Assembly: GCF_002699985.1 (NCBI RefSeq)
Contig: NZ_LKBT01000008.1
Location: forward strand, 62,001-126,000
From: Pseudomonas sp. ICMP 561
Lineage (GTDB): Bacteria; Pseudomonadota; Gammaproteobacteria; Pseudomonadales; Pseudomonadaceae
Length of the DNA: 64,000 nucleotides
Reading direction: 5' to 3'
Shown: positions 1 through 8,453 of the stretch, in pieces
How positions within the stretch are numbered: the stretch's first letter is position 1
Layout: each line of letters starts with the position of its first letter
Made by a program: the position numbers and the translations under genes
The notes under the pieces: model-generated
Databases searched by the model: none
Seen by the model: only the letters and a program-made list of their open reading frames with translations
Told to the model about the DNA's origin: nothing

Positions 1-79
1 CGGATCTCGAAGTGTCGGCTAACTGCCATAAAGCGCTCCATGGGTGATAGCGCTATGACACTAGTGGCGTTCTGATAGT

Positions 80-514
80 TCAATCACTGCGATTGCTGAT
101 TTTTCCCTGAGTGTTGGCATCGTGCGTGCCATCAAAGAAGGTGTCGAGTACGGCTTGAAACACTTTGCGTTGAGGTCCAGCGATAGCGAAAAGAGTCATG
201 CTTGAGTGGAGCTTCAGATCATCGGGGGAGCCGAATATCTGCCGTGCCGTCCGTTGCAACTGTGGCTCGATGATTTTCGCGCATTGCTCCAGACGTGCTC
301 CGAGGAGTGGATGCGCGAGATAGGCCTGGGCTTCATCCAGGCAGGTAATGGCATACCGACGGGCCATTTCGCTATGACCCAGTCCGGCAATTTGCGGGAA
401 AACGAACCACATCCAGTGGCTTTGTTTGCGGCCGGCGCTGAGCTCTTTGAGCACCTGCTCGAATACCGGGTCTTGCGCATCGACGAAACGCTGCAGGTTG
501 TAGGTGTCTTCCAT
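80..514 (-). CDS. DUF1810 family protein
   Basis: The 144-residue product begins MEDTYNLQRFVDAQ and carries the typical DUF1810 core (QSHWMWFVFPQ, then LGHSEMARRYAI and HPLLGARLEQC), close to the usual family length of about 140. The ATG at 514 is preceded by a GAGGA Shine-Dalgarno at 8 nt, which supports this start. The family is soluble and of unknown biochemical role, so no function is assigned. It is monocistronic as far as the window shows; the next gene is divergent. The 79 bases to its left hold no gene I can support. Confidence 0.85.
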   Translation of the reverse strand: MEDTYNLQRFVDAQDPVFEQVLKELSAGRKQSHWMWFVFPQIAGLGHSEMARRYAITCLDEAQAYLAHPLLGARLEQCAKIIEPQLQRTARQIFGSPDDLKLHSSMTLFAIAGPQRKVFQAVLDTFFDGTHDANTQGKISNRSD

Positions 515-618
515 GGTGCACGTCCTCGGGGCTTATGATGTGAGCTTAGTCGTTAACATGGTCTGTACCTGCCGCGATGTACCTGAAATCAAGCTGTCGC
601 GAAGCAAACACAGGACCT

Positions 619-688
619 GTAGGAGCTGCCGAAGGCTGCGATCGCGGCGTATCAGGAAAAATGCTTCGCAGCCTTCGGCAGCTCCTAC
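619..688. repeat. REP-type inverted repeat doublet
   Basis: A perfect 23 bp inverted repeat (arms 619-641 and 666-688, starting GTAGGAGCTGCCGAAGG) encloses a 24 nt loop. It is preceded by the phrase CGCGAAGCAAACA, which recurs beside other doublets in the window. It lies between two divergent genes; an open frame running through it into the ABC gene is not coding. Confidence 0.8.
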
Positions 689-795
689 ACAAAATGGATT
701 TCAATCCAGTAGTTTGTATGTTGTTTGGTGCTCGTGAGCTTCTACAAATCACCACCAGCAGGTTTTCAATCCAGCCATTCAGAGTCCCCCCAAGC

Positions 796-2607
796 ATGCC
801 CGTTGTCAGTCGTTTCACCGCTTTTCTCGATCAGGCGCGCCGTGCCATGGGACTGGTCTGGACCACGTCCCGAGGTTTGTCGCTAGGCTTGATCGTCGCC
901 ACCTTGATGGCGGGTGTACTGCCTGCTCTGGCTGCCTGGCTTGGCCAGCGCATAGTCGATGCCGTAGTGGCTGCCATGCAATTGCATGCGGCGGCGGGGG
1001 ATGCGCCATTGTGGCCGGTGTTGCGTTACGTGTTGCTGGAAGCAGGCGTACTGGCCCTGTTGGCTGGCACTCAGCGCGCGTTGTCCGTGCAGCAATCGCT
1101 GTTGCGCGTGCAGCTGGGGCAGAAGGTCAACACGCTGATTCTTGAGAAAGCCCAGACCCTGTCTCTGATCCAGTTCGAAGACTCCGAGTTTTACGACAAG
1201 CTGGTGCGGGTCCGTCGCGAGGCTTCCACCCGGCCTTTGGCGCTGGTGACCAAATCCCTGGGCCTGATCCAGAACCTGATTTCCCTGGTCAGCTTCGGCA
1301 TTTTGCTGGTGCACTTTTCGCCGTGGGCCCTGCTGATTCTGGTGGTCGGTGCCTTGCCGGTGTTCTTTGCCGAGGCGCATTTCTCCGGCGATGCATTTCG
1401 GTTGTTCACTCGTCGTGCCCCTGAAAGCCGTCAGCAGAATTACATCGAGACGCTGCTTTCCCACGAAACCTACATCAAGGAGGTCAAGCTGTTTGGCTTC
1501 GGTCCCTTGCTGATGCAGCGTTATCGCGACACCTTCCAGCGGTTGTATGCCGAAGACCGTAAGCTCACCCTGCGCCGCGATGGCTGGGGCTTTCTGCTGG
1601 GACTGTTGGGCACCAGCGCGTTTTATCTGGCCTATGCGTGGATTGTGATCGACGCGGTGCACGGGAAGATCACCCTGGGGCAGATGACCATGTACCTGGT
1701 GCTGTTCAAGCAGGGACAAAGCGCCGTCAGCAGCAGCCTTAGCGCAATCAGCGGACTGTACGAAGACGGTTTGTACCTCGCTGACCTCTACGAATACCTC
1801 GGGCAGCCGGTACCGGTGGAAACCGGCCATATCACCGAGGGTGTGCTGCCAGGCGATGGTCTGCGTTTTGAAAGCGTGAGCTTCAGTTATCCCGGCTCCA
1901 GCCACGTAACGCTGGAGAACATCGACCTGCATTTGGGCCCGGGTCGCAGTGTGGCGCTGGTTGGCGAAAACGGCTCTGGCAAGACGACGTTGATCAAATT
2001 GCTGACCCGCCTTTATCGGCCCAATCAGGGGCGCATCCTGCTCGACGGCAGTGACCTCAATGACTGGAACGAAGATGCACTGCGACGCCGCATTGGCGTG
2101 ATTTTTCAGGATTACATTCGCTACCAGTTTGTAGTCGGAGAAAACCTCGGAGTTGGCGATATCGATGCGTTCGGCGAAGAGAATCGTTGGCGCGATGCAG
2201 CCAGTCAGGGCATGGCAGCGGAGTTCATCGAGCGCCTGGACAAAGGCTATGCCACGCAACTGGGCCGGTGGTTTGCCGGTGGGCAGGAGCTGTCAGGCGG
2301 GCAGTGGCAGAAGATCGCCTTGTCCCGGGCATACATGCGCCGCAACGCAGACATTCTGATTCTCGACGAGCCGACCGCTGCACTGGATGCCGGGGCGGAA
2401 GCGGCGGTATTTGATCACTTCCGCGAGTACGCCAAAGGGCGCATGACACTGTTGATTTCGCACCGGTTCTCCAGTGTGCGTAACGCCGATCATATCGTGG
2501 TGCTGGATAAGGGCAGGGTACTGGAGCGGGGCAATCACGCCAGCCTGGTGGCTGCGGGCGGCCGCTATGCCGAGCTGTTTGATTTGCAGGCGCGGGGGTA
2601 TCGGTAA
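796..2607 (+). CDS. ABC transporter, fused permease and ATPase (MsbA/HlyB type)
   Basis: The 603-residue product is an exporter half-transporter. The N-terminal half has about six hydrophobic segments (for example GLIVATLMAGVLPALAAWL and WALLILVVGALPVFF). The C-terminal ATPase carries Walker A GENGSGKTT near residue 390, signature LSGGQ near 499 and Walker B ILILDEPTAALD near 520, then an H-loop SHRFSS. It probably works as a homodimer in the inner membrane; the substrate cannot be read from sequence. The open frame extends back to 577, but that part crosses a REP doublet, so I chose the ATG at 796 (MPVVSRF), although no good Shine-Dalgarno precedes it. Confidence 0.85.
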   Translation: MPVVSRFTAFLDQARRAMGLVWTTSRGLSLGLIVATLMAGVLPALAAWLGQRIVDAVVAAMQLHAAAGDAPLWPVLRYVLLEAGVLALLAGTQRALSVQQSLLRVQLGQKVNTLILEKAQTLSLIQFEDSEFYDKLVRVRREASTRPLALVTKSLGLIQNLISLVSFGILLVHFSPWALLILVVGALPVFFAEAHFSGDAFRLFTRRAPESRQQNYIETLLSHETYIKEVKLFGFGPLLMQRYRDTFQRLYAEDRKLTLRRDGWGFLLGLLGTSAFYLAYAWIVIDAVHGKITLGQMTMYLVLFKQGQSAVSSSLSAISGLYEDGLYLADLYEYLGQPVPVETGHITEGVLPGDGLRFESVSFSYPGSSHVTLENIDLHLGPGRSVALVGENGSGKTTLIKLLTRLYRPNQGRILLDGSDLNDWNEDALRRRIGVIFQDYIRYQFVVGENLGVGDIDAFGEENRWRDAASQGMAAEFIERLDKGYATQLGRWFAGGQELSGGQWQKIALSRAYMRRNADILILDEPTAALDAGAEAAVFDHFREYAKGRMTLLISHRFSSVRNADHIVVLDKGRVLERGNHASLVAAGGRYAELFDLQARGYR

Positions 2608-2693
2608 GAGATTGAAAACCCTCTACCACTGTGGGAGCAGAGCTTGCTCCTATCAAACAAACTACAACTATTTGATTTGGAGTACTTTTTCAT

Positions 2694-2784
2694 CTGTAGG
2701 AGCGCGCTTGCCCGCGATCGCGTCAGCACAGGCAATATATTCATCGACTGACAGACCGAATCGCGGGCAAGCGCGCTCCTACAG
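2694..2784. repeat. REP-type inverted repeat doublet
   Basis: Perfect 24 bp arms at 2694-2717 and 2761-2784 (GTAGGAGCGCGCTTGCCC type) flank a 43 nt spacer. It is followed by TGTTTGCTGCGCGACAGC, the reverse complement of the flank seen near 594. It fills most of the 355 bp gap between the ABC exporter and the convergent amino acid transporter. A further short hairpin (GGAGCA...TGCTCC) at 2632-2651 could help terminate the exporter transcript. Confidence 0.8.
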
Positions 2785-2962
2785 GGTCCGTGTTTGCTGC
2801 GCGACAGCGTGGTGTCAGGGACACCGGGGCGACTCCCACAGATTCTGCGCAAACTCCTTAGGACCGGCTGGGGTTGCACCCGAACATAAAGTCCCCCACA
2901 CAGGTCTGAGTTAGCAGGCAGAAAAAGAATCTGCCACGCATTCAGCCAAAGGTATCAGCCCA

Positions 2963-3796
2963 TCAAGGCAACGGATCAAACTTCAGTGCGCTCAGGCTCT
3001 GCACTTTGTCTTCGCGGACCATTTTGTATTCGGTGTTCGGGCCGATCCAGCGTTCCCAGATAGCGTCGATTTCACCGGCGTCGTCCATGGCTTTCAGTGA
3101 TTCATTGACCTTGGCGAGGAAGGCGGGCTCATCCTTGCGCATACCGGCACCGATCGGCTCAAGGGCCATGGGCTCTTTGGCGATGGCCAGTTCGATGCCG
3201 GACGCCTTGGCCTGATTGACCAGTTTGATCGCGGTCATGGTGTTGGTGACAAGGCCCAAGACCTTGTTCTGCTGCAACGCCATGTAAGCCGAGCCGGTGT
3301 CCTGGAAGGTCACTGGAATGGCTTCAGCAATCCGGATCGACTGCTCGGAGGTCGAGCCCTTGGTGGAGCTGATGCGCTTGCCCTTGAAGAACGCCTTGTC
3401 CTTGTCGGCATTGGCCGCGTGAACCACCAGGGTTTCCTTGGCAATGTAGTACGGGTCGCTGAACTGGATCTGGTCGGCGCGGGTTTTGGTGTACGCGAGG
3501 TTGGCGAACAGGACGTCAACGCGGCCCATTTTCACTTCTGGAATCCGTGCTTCAACCGACATCGGCTTGAGCTCCAGCTTGACGCCGAGCTTCTTCGCCA
3601 AGGCAGTACACAGGTCCACGTCCATGCCTACCAGTTCACGGGTTTTCGGATCCGGTGCGGAGAATGGCGGGACATCGGCATACACGCCGCAGCTCAACGA
3701 CTGCCTGGCCATGATGTCGCTCAACTGATCGGCGTGGGCGATGGTGACTGCCAAAGGACTCAAGGCTACAGCGGCGAACAAATGCTTGATACGCAT
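2963..3796 (-). CDS. Amino acid ABC transporter, periplasmic substrate-binding protein
   Basis: The 277-residue precursor has a clear signal peptide (MRIKHLFAAVALSPLAVTIAHA, cleavage near residue 22) and a family 3 solute-binding fold (SCGVYADVPPFSAPD..., GMDVDLCTALAKKLGV, DVLFANLAYTKTRADQIQFSDPYY). It would deliver a polar amino acid or derivative to the permeases encoded just upstream on the same strand. It is the last gene of the unit SDR-permease-permease-ATPase-binding protein. Because the unit shares an operator with the neighbouring pxp/acc genes, 5-oxoproline or a related compound is a reasonable guess for the ligand, but this is inference. Confidence 0.9.
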   Translation of the reverse strand: MRIKHLFAAVALSPLAVTIAHADQLSDIMARQSLSCGVYADVPPFSAPDPKTRELVGMDVDLCTALAKKLGVKLELKPMSVEARIPEVKMGRVDVLFANLAYTKTRADQIQFSDPYYIAKETLVVHAANADKDKAFFKGKRISSTKGSTSEQSIRIAEAIPVTFQDTGSAYMALQQNKVLGLVTNTMTAIKLVNQAKASGIELAIAKEPMALEPIGAGMRKDEPAFLAKVNESLKAMDDAGEIDAIWERWIGPNTEYKMVREDKVQSLSALKFDPLP

Positions 3797-3854
3797 GGGA
3801 AACTCCAGAAATTCAGGATGAGTTAAGAGCAGGTCCAGCGGCAGTTTTTAGAAA

Positions 3855-4592
3855 TCAGTGCGCCCGCAGGTCTGCGATGAAACGTTGGGCGCGAGGGTGT
3901 TGGGGTTGGCTGAAAAAGCTCTCAGGGTCGCTTTTTTCAAGGATCTGCCCGGCGTCCATGAACCAGATGGTGTCAGCGACTTCACGGGCGAAATTCATCT
4001 CGTGGGTCACGCACATCATGGTCATCCCGTCTTTGGCCAGGCCTTTCATGACGCTCAGCACTTCGCCGACCATTTCCGGGTCCAGGGCGCTGGTGGGTTC
4101 GTCGAACAGCATCACCGGTGGTTCCATGGCCAAGGCTCGGGCAATCGCCACTCGCTGTTGCTGGCCGCCGGACAGTTGCGCCGGATAAGCCCCCGCCTTG
4201 TGCGCCAGGCCCACACGGTCCAGCAACTGCATGGCCCGCTCCTTGGCAGCCGAACCCTTGAGCCCGAGGGTCTTGGTCGGTGACAGGATGATGTTGTCCA
4301 GCACCGACAGATGCGGGAACAGGTTAAAGCTCTGAAACACGAAGCCCACCCGGCTGCGCAGGCGATTGACGTTGGCATCGGTGCCGTTCACGTCTTGACC
4401 GTCGAACAGGATCTGGCCTTTCTGGATGTCTTCCAGGCGGTTGACTGTACGGATCAGGGTTGATTTGCCCGAGCCCGAAGGCCCGCACAGCACCACCACT
4501 TCACCGGTGTTCACTTGTGCGGTGAGGTTGGTCAGCGCCTGGTACTCGCCGTACCACTTGTTGACGTTGGAAAACATGATCATTGGACGCAT
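3855..4592 (-). CDS. Amino acid ABC transporter, ATP-binding protein (GlnQ type)
   Basis: The 245-residue product has the compact form of polar amino acid importer ATPases: Walker [11 protein letters not shown]-loop [10 protein letters not shown], signature [15 protein letters not shown], Walker [15 protein letters not shown] and H-loop THEMNFA. It energises import by the two permeases encoded immediately upstream (13 bp gap). Nothing is missing or unusual. The family call is firm; substrate specificity is not determined by this subunit. Confidence 0.93.
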   Translation of the reverse strand: MRPMIMFSNVNKWYGEYQALTNLTAQVNTGEVVVLCGPSGSGKSTLIRTVNRLEDIQKGQILFDGQDVNGTDANVNRLRSRVGFVFQSFNLFPHLSVLDNIILSPTKTLGLKGSAAKERAMQLLDRVGLAHKAGAYPAQLSGGQQQRVAIARALAMEPPVMLFDEPTSALDPEMVGEVLSVMKGLAKDGMTMMCVTHEMNFAREVADTIWFMDAGQILEKSDPESFFSQPQHPRAQRFIADLRAH

Positions 4593-4605
4593 GAGTCAGC
4601 CCTCT

Positions 4606-5349
4606 TCAATTAATGGGGGTCAGCAAAGGGCTGTCGACGGCGGCAGCGGTGACGGTGCCCAGACGCTTGCGGGCAATGCGCCGCTCCAGCCAGTCGGCCA
4701 GATGAGTCAGGGCGAAACACAGCAGGTAGTAGATGACAGCAAGGATGAAAAACACCTGGAATGGCTTGGTCAGCAACTGGTTGTTTACCTGATTGGCGGC
4801 AAAGGTGATTTCCTGCACGTTGATCACGTAGCCCAGCGAGGTTTCCTTGATAATCGAAATGAACTGGCTGAGCAGGCTGGGCAGGGCGTTGTAAAGTGCC
4901 TGAGGCAAGATCACCCAAAGGGTAGTGCGCATATAGCCCATGCCCAGTGCCCGGGACGCTTCGTATTGGCCGGCTGGCAACGCCTGAATGCTGCCGCGAA
5001 TGATTTCGCTCAGATAGGCGCTCTGGTAGATCACCAATGTGCACAGCATGGTGGTGAAACCGGTGATGTTGTGGCCGATCAGCAGCGGCACCAGGAAGTA
5101 GGTCCAGAAGATCACCATCAGCAGCGGGATGCCGCGCAGTACATAGACCCAGACGGTCGAAAACCAGCGCAGCGGGGCCCATGGGGAAATCCGCGCCATG
5201 GCCAGCAACAGGCCTAGCGGGAAGGCGAAAACTAGCGCCAGAATCGCCAGAATCAACGTCGCCGCCAGACCGCCCAGTGGCCCGTGCGGGTATTGACCAA
5301 TAAGGAACAGCGTCCAGTTCTGTTGAAGGATCGTGAAGATATCGAACAT
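4606..5349 (-). CDS. Amino acid ABC transporter permease (HisM/GlnP type)
   Basis: The 247-residue inner-membrane protein shows the HisMQ-family pattern: several hydrophobic helices (LAATLILAILALVFAFPLGLLL, WVYVLRGIPLLMVIFWTYFL) and the cytoplasmic EAA loop EASRALGMGYMRTTLWVILPQAL that docks on the ATPase. It pairs with the second permease, 6 bp upstream, to make the membrane channel. The close spacing shows co-translation. Confidence 0.92.
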   Translation of the reverse strand: MFDIFTILQQNWTLFLIGQYPHGPLGGLAATLILAILALVFAFPLGLLLAMARISPWAPLRWFSTVWVYVLRGIPLLMVIFWTYFLVPLLIGHNITGFTTMLCTLVIYQSAYLSEIIRGSIQALPAGQYEASRALGMGYMRTTLWVILPQALYNALPSLLSQFISIIKETSLGYVINVQEITFAANQVNNQLLTKPFQVFFILAVIYYLLCFALTHLADWLERRIARKRLGTVTAAAVDSPLLTPIN

Positions 5350-5355
5350 GCTCGC

Positions 5356-6060
5356 TTACCTCGCCAGGGCTTTGTTGAATCGCTTGGCCAGCAGGGCACC
5401 CAAGCCCATCAGCAGCAGCGAAAAGGCCAGGTACACCACCGAGGCGACCAGAAAGGATTCAAAGGTGCGGAACGTGTAGTTCTCGACTTCGCGAGTGGCG
5501 TAGGTCAACTCCATCACGCCAATGGCCATGGCCAGGCTGGTGTTCTTGAACAGAAGTACGGTGTGGTTGATCAGCGAGGGCAGGCAATTACGCACCCCTT
5601 GCGGCAGGATCACGTAACGCATCGAGCGCACGTAGCCCATGCCCAGCGCCCGTGACGCTTCGGTTTGTCCGGATGGGATGGCGCGCAGGCCGCTGCGAAT
5701 GTCTTCGCTGAAGTAGGCGGCCTGACAGAGGCCCAGCGCGATGACGGAAAACAGATACTCAGTGTTGTAACCCGCGAGCCAGATCTGAGTGGAGGTCGAC
5801 AGCAAGGTTGGAATACCGAAATACCAGAGCATCAATTGCACCAGCGTCGGCACGTTGCGGTGGTAGGAAACGTAGGCCGCCACCAGACCATTGGCGTATT
5901 TGTTGCCGGTCAGACGCACCGTCACCAGAACCAGCGCGAGCAGCATGGCCAGGCACCAGGCGAACAGCGCCAGTTGCAACGTCATTTCGATGCCCTTGAC
6001 GATCAACTCGGCGTATTCGCCGGTGAGGATCGGGGCTAGATCGAAGTCATTCATGGTCAA
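5356..6060 (-). CDS. Amino acid ABC transporter permease (HisQ/GlnP type)
   Basis: The 234-residue product is the partner permease: an N-terminal periplasmic start (MTMNDFDLAPILTG), helix ELIVKGIEMTLQLALFAWCLAML, and EAA motif EASRALGMGYVRSMRYVILPQGV. Two non-identical permeases with one ATPase and one binding protein is the standard architecture for polar amino acid importers. It follows the SDR gene by 99 bp with no obvious terminator between them, so the two are probably transcribed together. Confidence 0.92.
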   Translation of the reverse strand: MTMNDFDLAPILTGEYAELIVKGIEMTLQLALFAWCLAMLLALVLVTVRLTGNKYANGLVAAYVSYHRNVPTLVQLMLWYFGIPTLLSTSTQIWLAGYNTEYLFSVIALGLCQAAYFSEDIRSGLRAIPSGQTEASRALGMGYVRSMRYVILPQGVRNCLPSLINHTVLLFKNTSLAMAIGVMELTYATREVENYTFRTFESFLVASVVYLAFSLLLMGLGALLAKRFNKALAR

Positions 6061-6159
6061 TCCCTATCGGCATTGGTAGGGGCAGAAAAAATGCCAGGCG
6101 CTGGCCTGGCCAAAAGAGCGCATTGACGGATCAGTCCGTTCTGGTCGCCTGGGCTGAAC

Positions 6160-6912
6160 TCAACCCTGATAGTCCTGTGGGCGGGCCGTGGACAGACCGC
6201 CGGGGACTTGCAGCGTCGGGGTGATTTCCATATGGCCAATGTTCACCGCAACCGGGGCCGCGATCGCGAAGGCGATGGCATTGGCGATGTCCGCGGCCAC
6301 CGGCAATTCGAAACCTTCGACGAAGCGTTTGTAGGTCTCTTCGGAGTCGCCATGCACATGGGCAAAGATGTCAGTGGCAACCCGGCCCGGACAGATTTCG
6401 GTGACCCGGACGCGCTTGCCGAATGCGTCAATACGCAGCTGGCGCGAGAGCATGCTCACGGCTGCTTTAGTCGCGTGATACGTGGAGTTGCCGCCGAAGT
6501 TGTAGGCCGCAGCGATGGAGCTGATGTTGATGATATGGCCGCTGTCGCGCTCGACCATGCCGGGCAGCGCCAGACGGGCCAGATGCAGCACTGCGCGCAG
6601 GTTGACGTCGATCAGGAAGTCGATACCTTCAGCGTCCGAAGCCAGGATCGAACCCGGACGATCAACCCCGGCGTTGTTGACCAGAATGTCGAAGCTGTGT
6701 TTTTCGAAGAGGGCGGTGAGGCCCGGCAGGTCGGTCACGTCGATGACGTGGGCGATGCAGCCGGTACGTGCCGCCAGTTCGGCGAGCTTGTCGGCGCTGC
6801 GGGCAATGGCGTGAACTTCAATGCCTTCCTGACACAGGCGCTCAACCACGGCGGCACCGATCCCGGAAGAGGCGCCGGTGACCAGCGCGGTTTTGTAATC
6901 GGAAAATGGCAT
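6160..6912 (-). CDS. SDR family oxidoreductase (YdfG-like)
   Basis: The 250-residue enzyme is a classical short-chain dehydrogenase: cofactor motif TGASSGIG near residue 12, NNAG near 79, and catalytic Ser and YxxxK (NISSIAAAYN, then YHATK near 146). It resembles YdfG, an NADP-dependent enzyme acting on 3-hydroxy acids such as serine and allo-threonine, but the true substrate is unknown. It heads the transcription unit that continues into the amino acid importer. Upstream lie a Nac-type operator (7041-7055) and a plausible promoter (6992-7020). Confidence 0.88.
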   Translation of the reverse strand: MPFSDYKTALVTGASSGIGAAVVERLCQEGIEVHAIARSADKLAELAARTGCIAHVIDVTDLPGLTALFEKHSFDILVNNAGVDRPGSILASDAEGIDFLIDVNLRAVLHLARLALPGMVERDSGHIINISSIAAAYNFGGNSTYHATKAAVSMLSRQLRIDAFGKRVRVTEICPGRVATDIFAHVHGDSEETYKRFVEGFELPVAADIANAIAFAIAAPVAVNIGHMEITPTLQVPGGLSTARPQDYQG

Positions 6913-6991
6913 TGCGTGTACCTCTGAATCTAGTGGTTCACCGGTCTGTCCGGTGAACGTTAAATACGGTCTGGTGTTGCTGATGTATCGA

Positions 6992-7020
6992 CTCTATCCA
7001 GCACCAACCCTGACGACCAA
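6992..7020 (-). promoter_or_regulatory. Predicted sigma-70 promoter of the SDR/transporter unit
   Basis: Read on the minus strand, TTGGTC (7020-7015) and ATAGAG (6997-6992) are separated by 17 nt. The arrangement is repeated upstream of accB (TTGGCG, 17 nt, TTAGAT), at the same distance from the same operator. The implied transcript start is near 6985, which centres the operator near -63. Confidence 0.5.
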
Positions 7021-7040
7021 GACGGAATGGCTGTGTGGCT

Positions 7041-7055
7041 ATAAGCGTCTCTTAT
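7041..7055 (-). promoter_or_regulatory. Nac-type operator upstream of the SDR/transporter unit
   Basis: ATAAGCGTCTCTTAT is a perfect ATAAG-N5-CTTAT palindrome and fits the ATA-N9-TAT consensus known for the LysR regulator Nac. A 43 bp block containing it (7017-7059) matches the block upstream of accB (11989-12031) at 34 of 43 positions by my count. Confidence 0.65.
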
Positions 7056-7139
7056 GACGTCTGGTGCGCCTGGAACGCATTTTCTATAGGAACTGACCCA
7101 GTGTCTCTGAAACAGCGCTCTCGCCCAGCAACGGGGATC

Positions 7140-7229
7140 TGTTGGAGCGAGGCTTGCCCGCGAAGAACGATAACGCGGTGTGCCTGACCCACTGAGTCGG
7201 CTGGTTCGCGGGCAAGCCTCGCTCCAACA
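7140..7229. repeat. REP-type inverted repeat doublet
   Basis: Perfect 25 bp arms at 7140-7164 and 7205-7229 (TGTTGGAGCGAGGCTTGCCC type) flank a 40 nt spacer, directly after the stop of pxpA. The same arm sequence reappears at 36794-36860. Confidence 0.8.
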
Positions 7230-7256
7230 AATCCCGTGTTCGCTGCGCGATAGCCC

Positions 7257-8024
7257 TCACGCCATCAGTTTGCTGATCGGCACGATCTGCCCACCCGCTG
7301 ATTCGATTTCAGTACGCACGGTTCTCGCCAGTTCGACTGCGCCGGGGGTGTCGCCATGCAGCAATATCGAGCAGGCGCTGACCTTGATCACCTTGCCGCT
7401 GATGCTGGTCACGGTGCCGTATTCGAGCAATTGGCGAACCCGTTGCAACACAGCGGCGGGGTCCTTGATCACCGAATTGGCGATCTTGCGCGGCACCAGC
7501 AGGCAGTCGTCGTCATAGGCGCGATCCGCCAGAAAGGTCGTCGCAACCCGCAGATTGTTCTGGCTTGCAGCCGTTTCAATGGCGCGGCTGCTGGATGAAC
7601 TGACGATGATCTCGGGGTCAAACGCTGCCACTGTGCGAATCAACTGCGCTGCCATGTCGGCATCGGCAGCGACCATGTTGCCCAGCGCGCCATGAAAGCT
7701 CATGTGAGTCATGTGATGCCCGGCGACTCTGGCGATGGCGGCCAGCGAGCCGAGTTGATACGTCACATAGGTGCACAGCTCTTTGATTTCGATATTCATC
7801 TGCCGACGGCCAAAACCCGCCAGGTCCGGGAAGCCGACGTGGGCCCCCAGATCGATGCCTCTGGCTTTGGCCAGCAGCGCCGTGTTGTTCATGATCAGCG
7901 GGTCGCCAGCATGGAAGCCACAGGCAACGTTGGCCGAGGAAATGATCTCCATCAGCGCTTCGTCTTCACCCATGCGCCAGGCACCGAAGCCTTCGCCCAT
8001 ATCGGCATTCAAATCAATCTTCAT
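7257..8024 (-). CDS. pxpA: 5-oxoprolinase subunit PxpA (LamB/YcsF family)
   Basis: The 255-residue product starts MKIDLNADMGEGFGAW and has the family signatures NVACGFHAGDP, GAHVGFPDLAGFGRR and a HGAL loop (MSFHGALGN, where many relatives have KPHGALYN). PxpA works with PxpB and PxpC to open 5-oxoproline to glutamate using ATP. The start at 8024 overlaps the preceding stop by 4 bp, so translation is coupled; the longer frame to 8114 is not needed. It is the last gene of the accB-accC-pxpB-pxpC-carrier-pxpA operon. Confidence 0.88.
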   Translation of the reverse strand: MKIDLNADMGEGFGAWRMGEDEALMEIISSANVACGFHAGDPLIMNNTALLAKARGIDLGAHVGFPDLAGFGRRQMNIEIKELCTYVTYQLGSLAAIARVAGHHMTHMSFHGALGNMVAADADMAAQLIRTVAAFDPEIIVSSSSSRAIETAASQNNLRVATTFLADRAYDDDCLLVPRKIANSVIKDPAAVLQRVRQLLEYGTVTSISGKVIKVSACSILLHGDTPGAVELARTVRTEIESAGGQIVPISKLMA

Positions 8025-8443
8025 GGTTGCACCGCGTCGGCGTCGAAAGGTAAGAGGCTGATTAACGGCTGGCCGTAACTGACGGTCGTGCCATTGGCGA
8101 CAAGTACGCTGCAAACCTGCCCGGCATGCTGACTGCGCACCGGCAGCAGCAAAGTACCAACGGCCAGAATTGCAATCAGTTGACCGGGCTGAAGGTCACT
8201 GCCGACAGGCGCGAGCACGATGCTGTCGTCCGGGTGGGCCAGCAGCAAACGGCCTACACCTGAGGCCTTGATCTGCAGCGCGTCCGGCTCAGGCTGGTTT
8301 TCCGAGGCCTCGGTCGAACTGGAGTACTCAGCTGCAACACCACGCTTCAAACTCAACTTGAAACCTGGTTTATCGATTTCTGCACCGGACAAACCGGCTG
8401 CGGTCAGGTCAGCGACCAACTGGCGAATCTGTTCAATGTTCAT
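8021..8443 (-). CDS. Biotin carboxyl carrier-like protein lacking the biotinyl lysine
   Basis: The 140-residue product begins MNIEQIRQLVADLTAAG, like AccB, and ends in a biotinyl/lipoyl-type domain (VGSDLQPGQLIAIL...HAGQVCSVLVANGTTVSYGQPLISL). Aligned by eye with the AccB of the same operon, the segment ILEAMKMFHPLKAPHAG corresponds to ILAVGTLLLPVRSQHAG, so the EAMKM motif is AVGTL and the biotin-accepting lysine is threonine. It therefore cannot be biotinylated in the normal way. It sits 10 bp after pxpC and overlaps pxpA by 4 bp. It may be structural, or a relic kept by operon coupling. Confidence 0.8.
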   Translation of the reverse strand: MNIEQIRQLVADLTAAGLSGAEIDKPGFKLSLKRGVAAEYSSSTEASENQPEPDALQIKASGVGRLLLAHPDDSIVLAPVGSDLQPGQLIAILAVGTLLLPVRSQHAGQVCSVLVANGTTVSYGQPLISLLPFDADAVQP

Positions 8444-8453
8444 GCTTCGTTCC

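Noticed and set aside
1..79. Frame 1 is open from the window edge to a stop at 73
   Set aside because: Twenty-four codons with no recognisable motif are too little to call the end of a gene.
883..2259. 458-codon minus-strand open frame
   Set aside because: It lies wholly antisense to the ABC exporter, whose Walker and signature motifs are intact, and its product is low complexity (H/Q/R-rich) with no recognisable fold.
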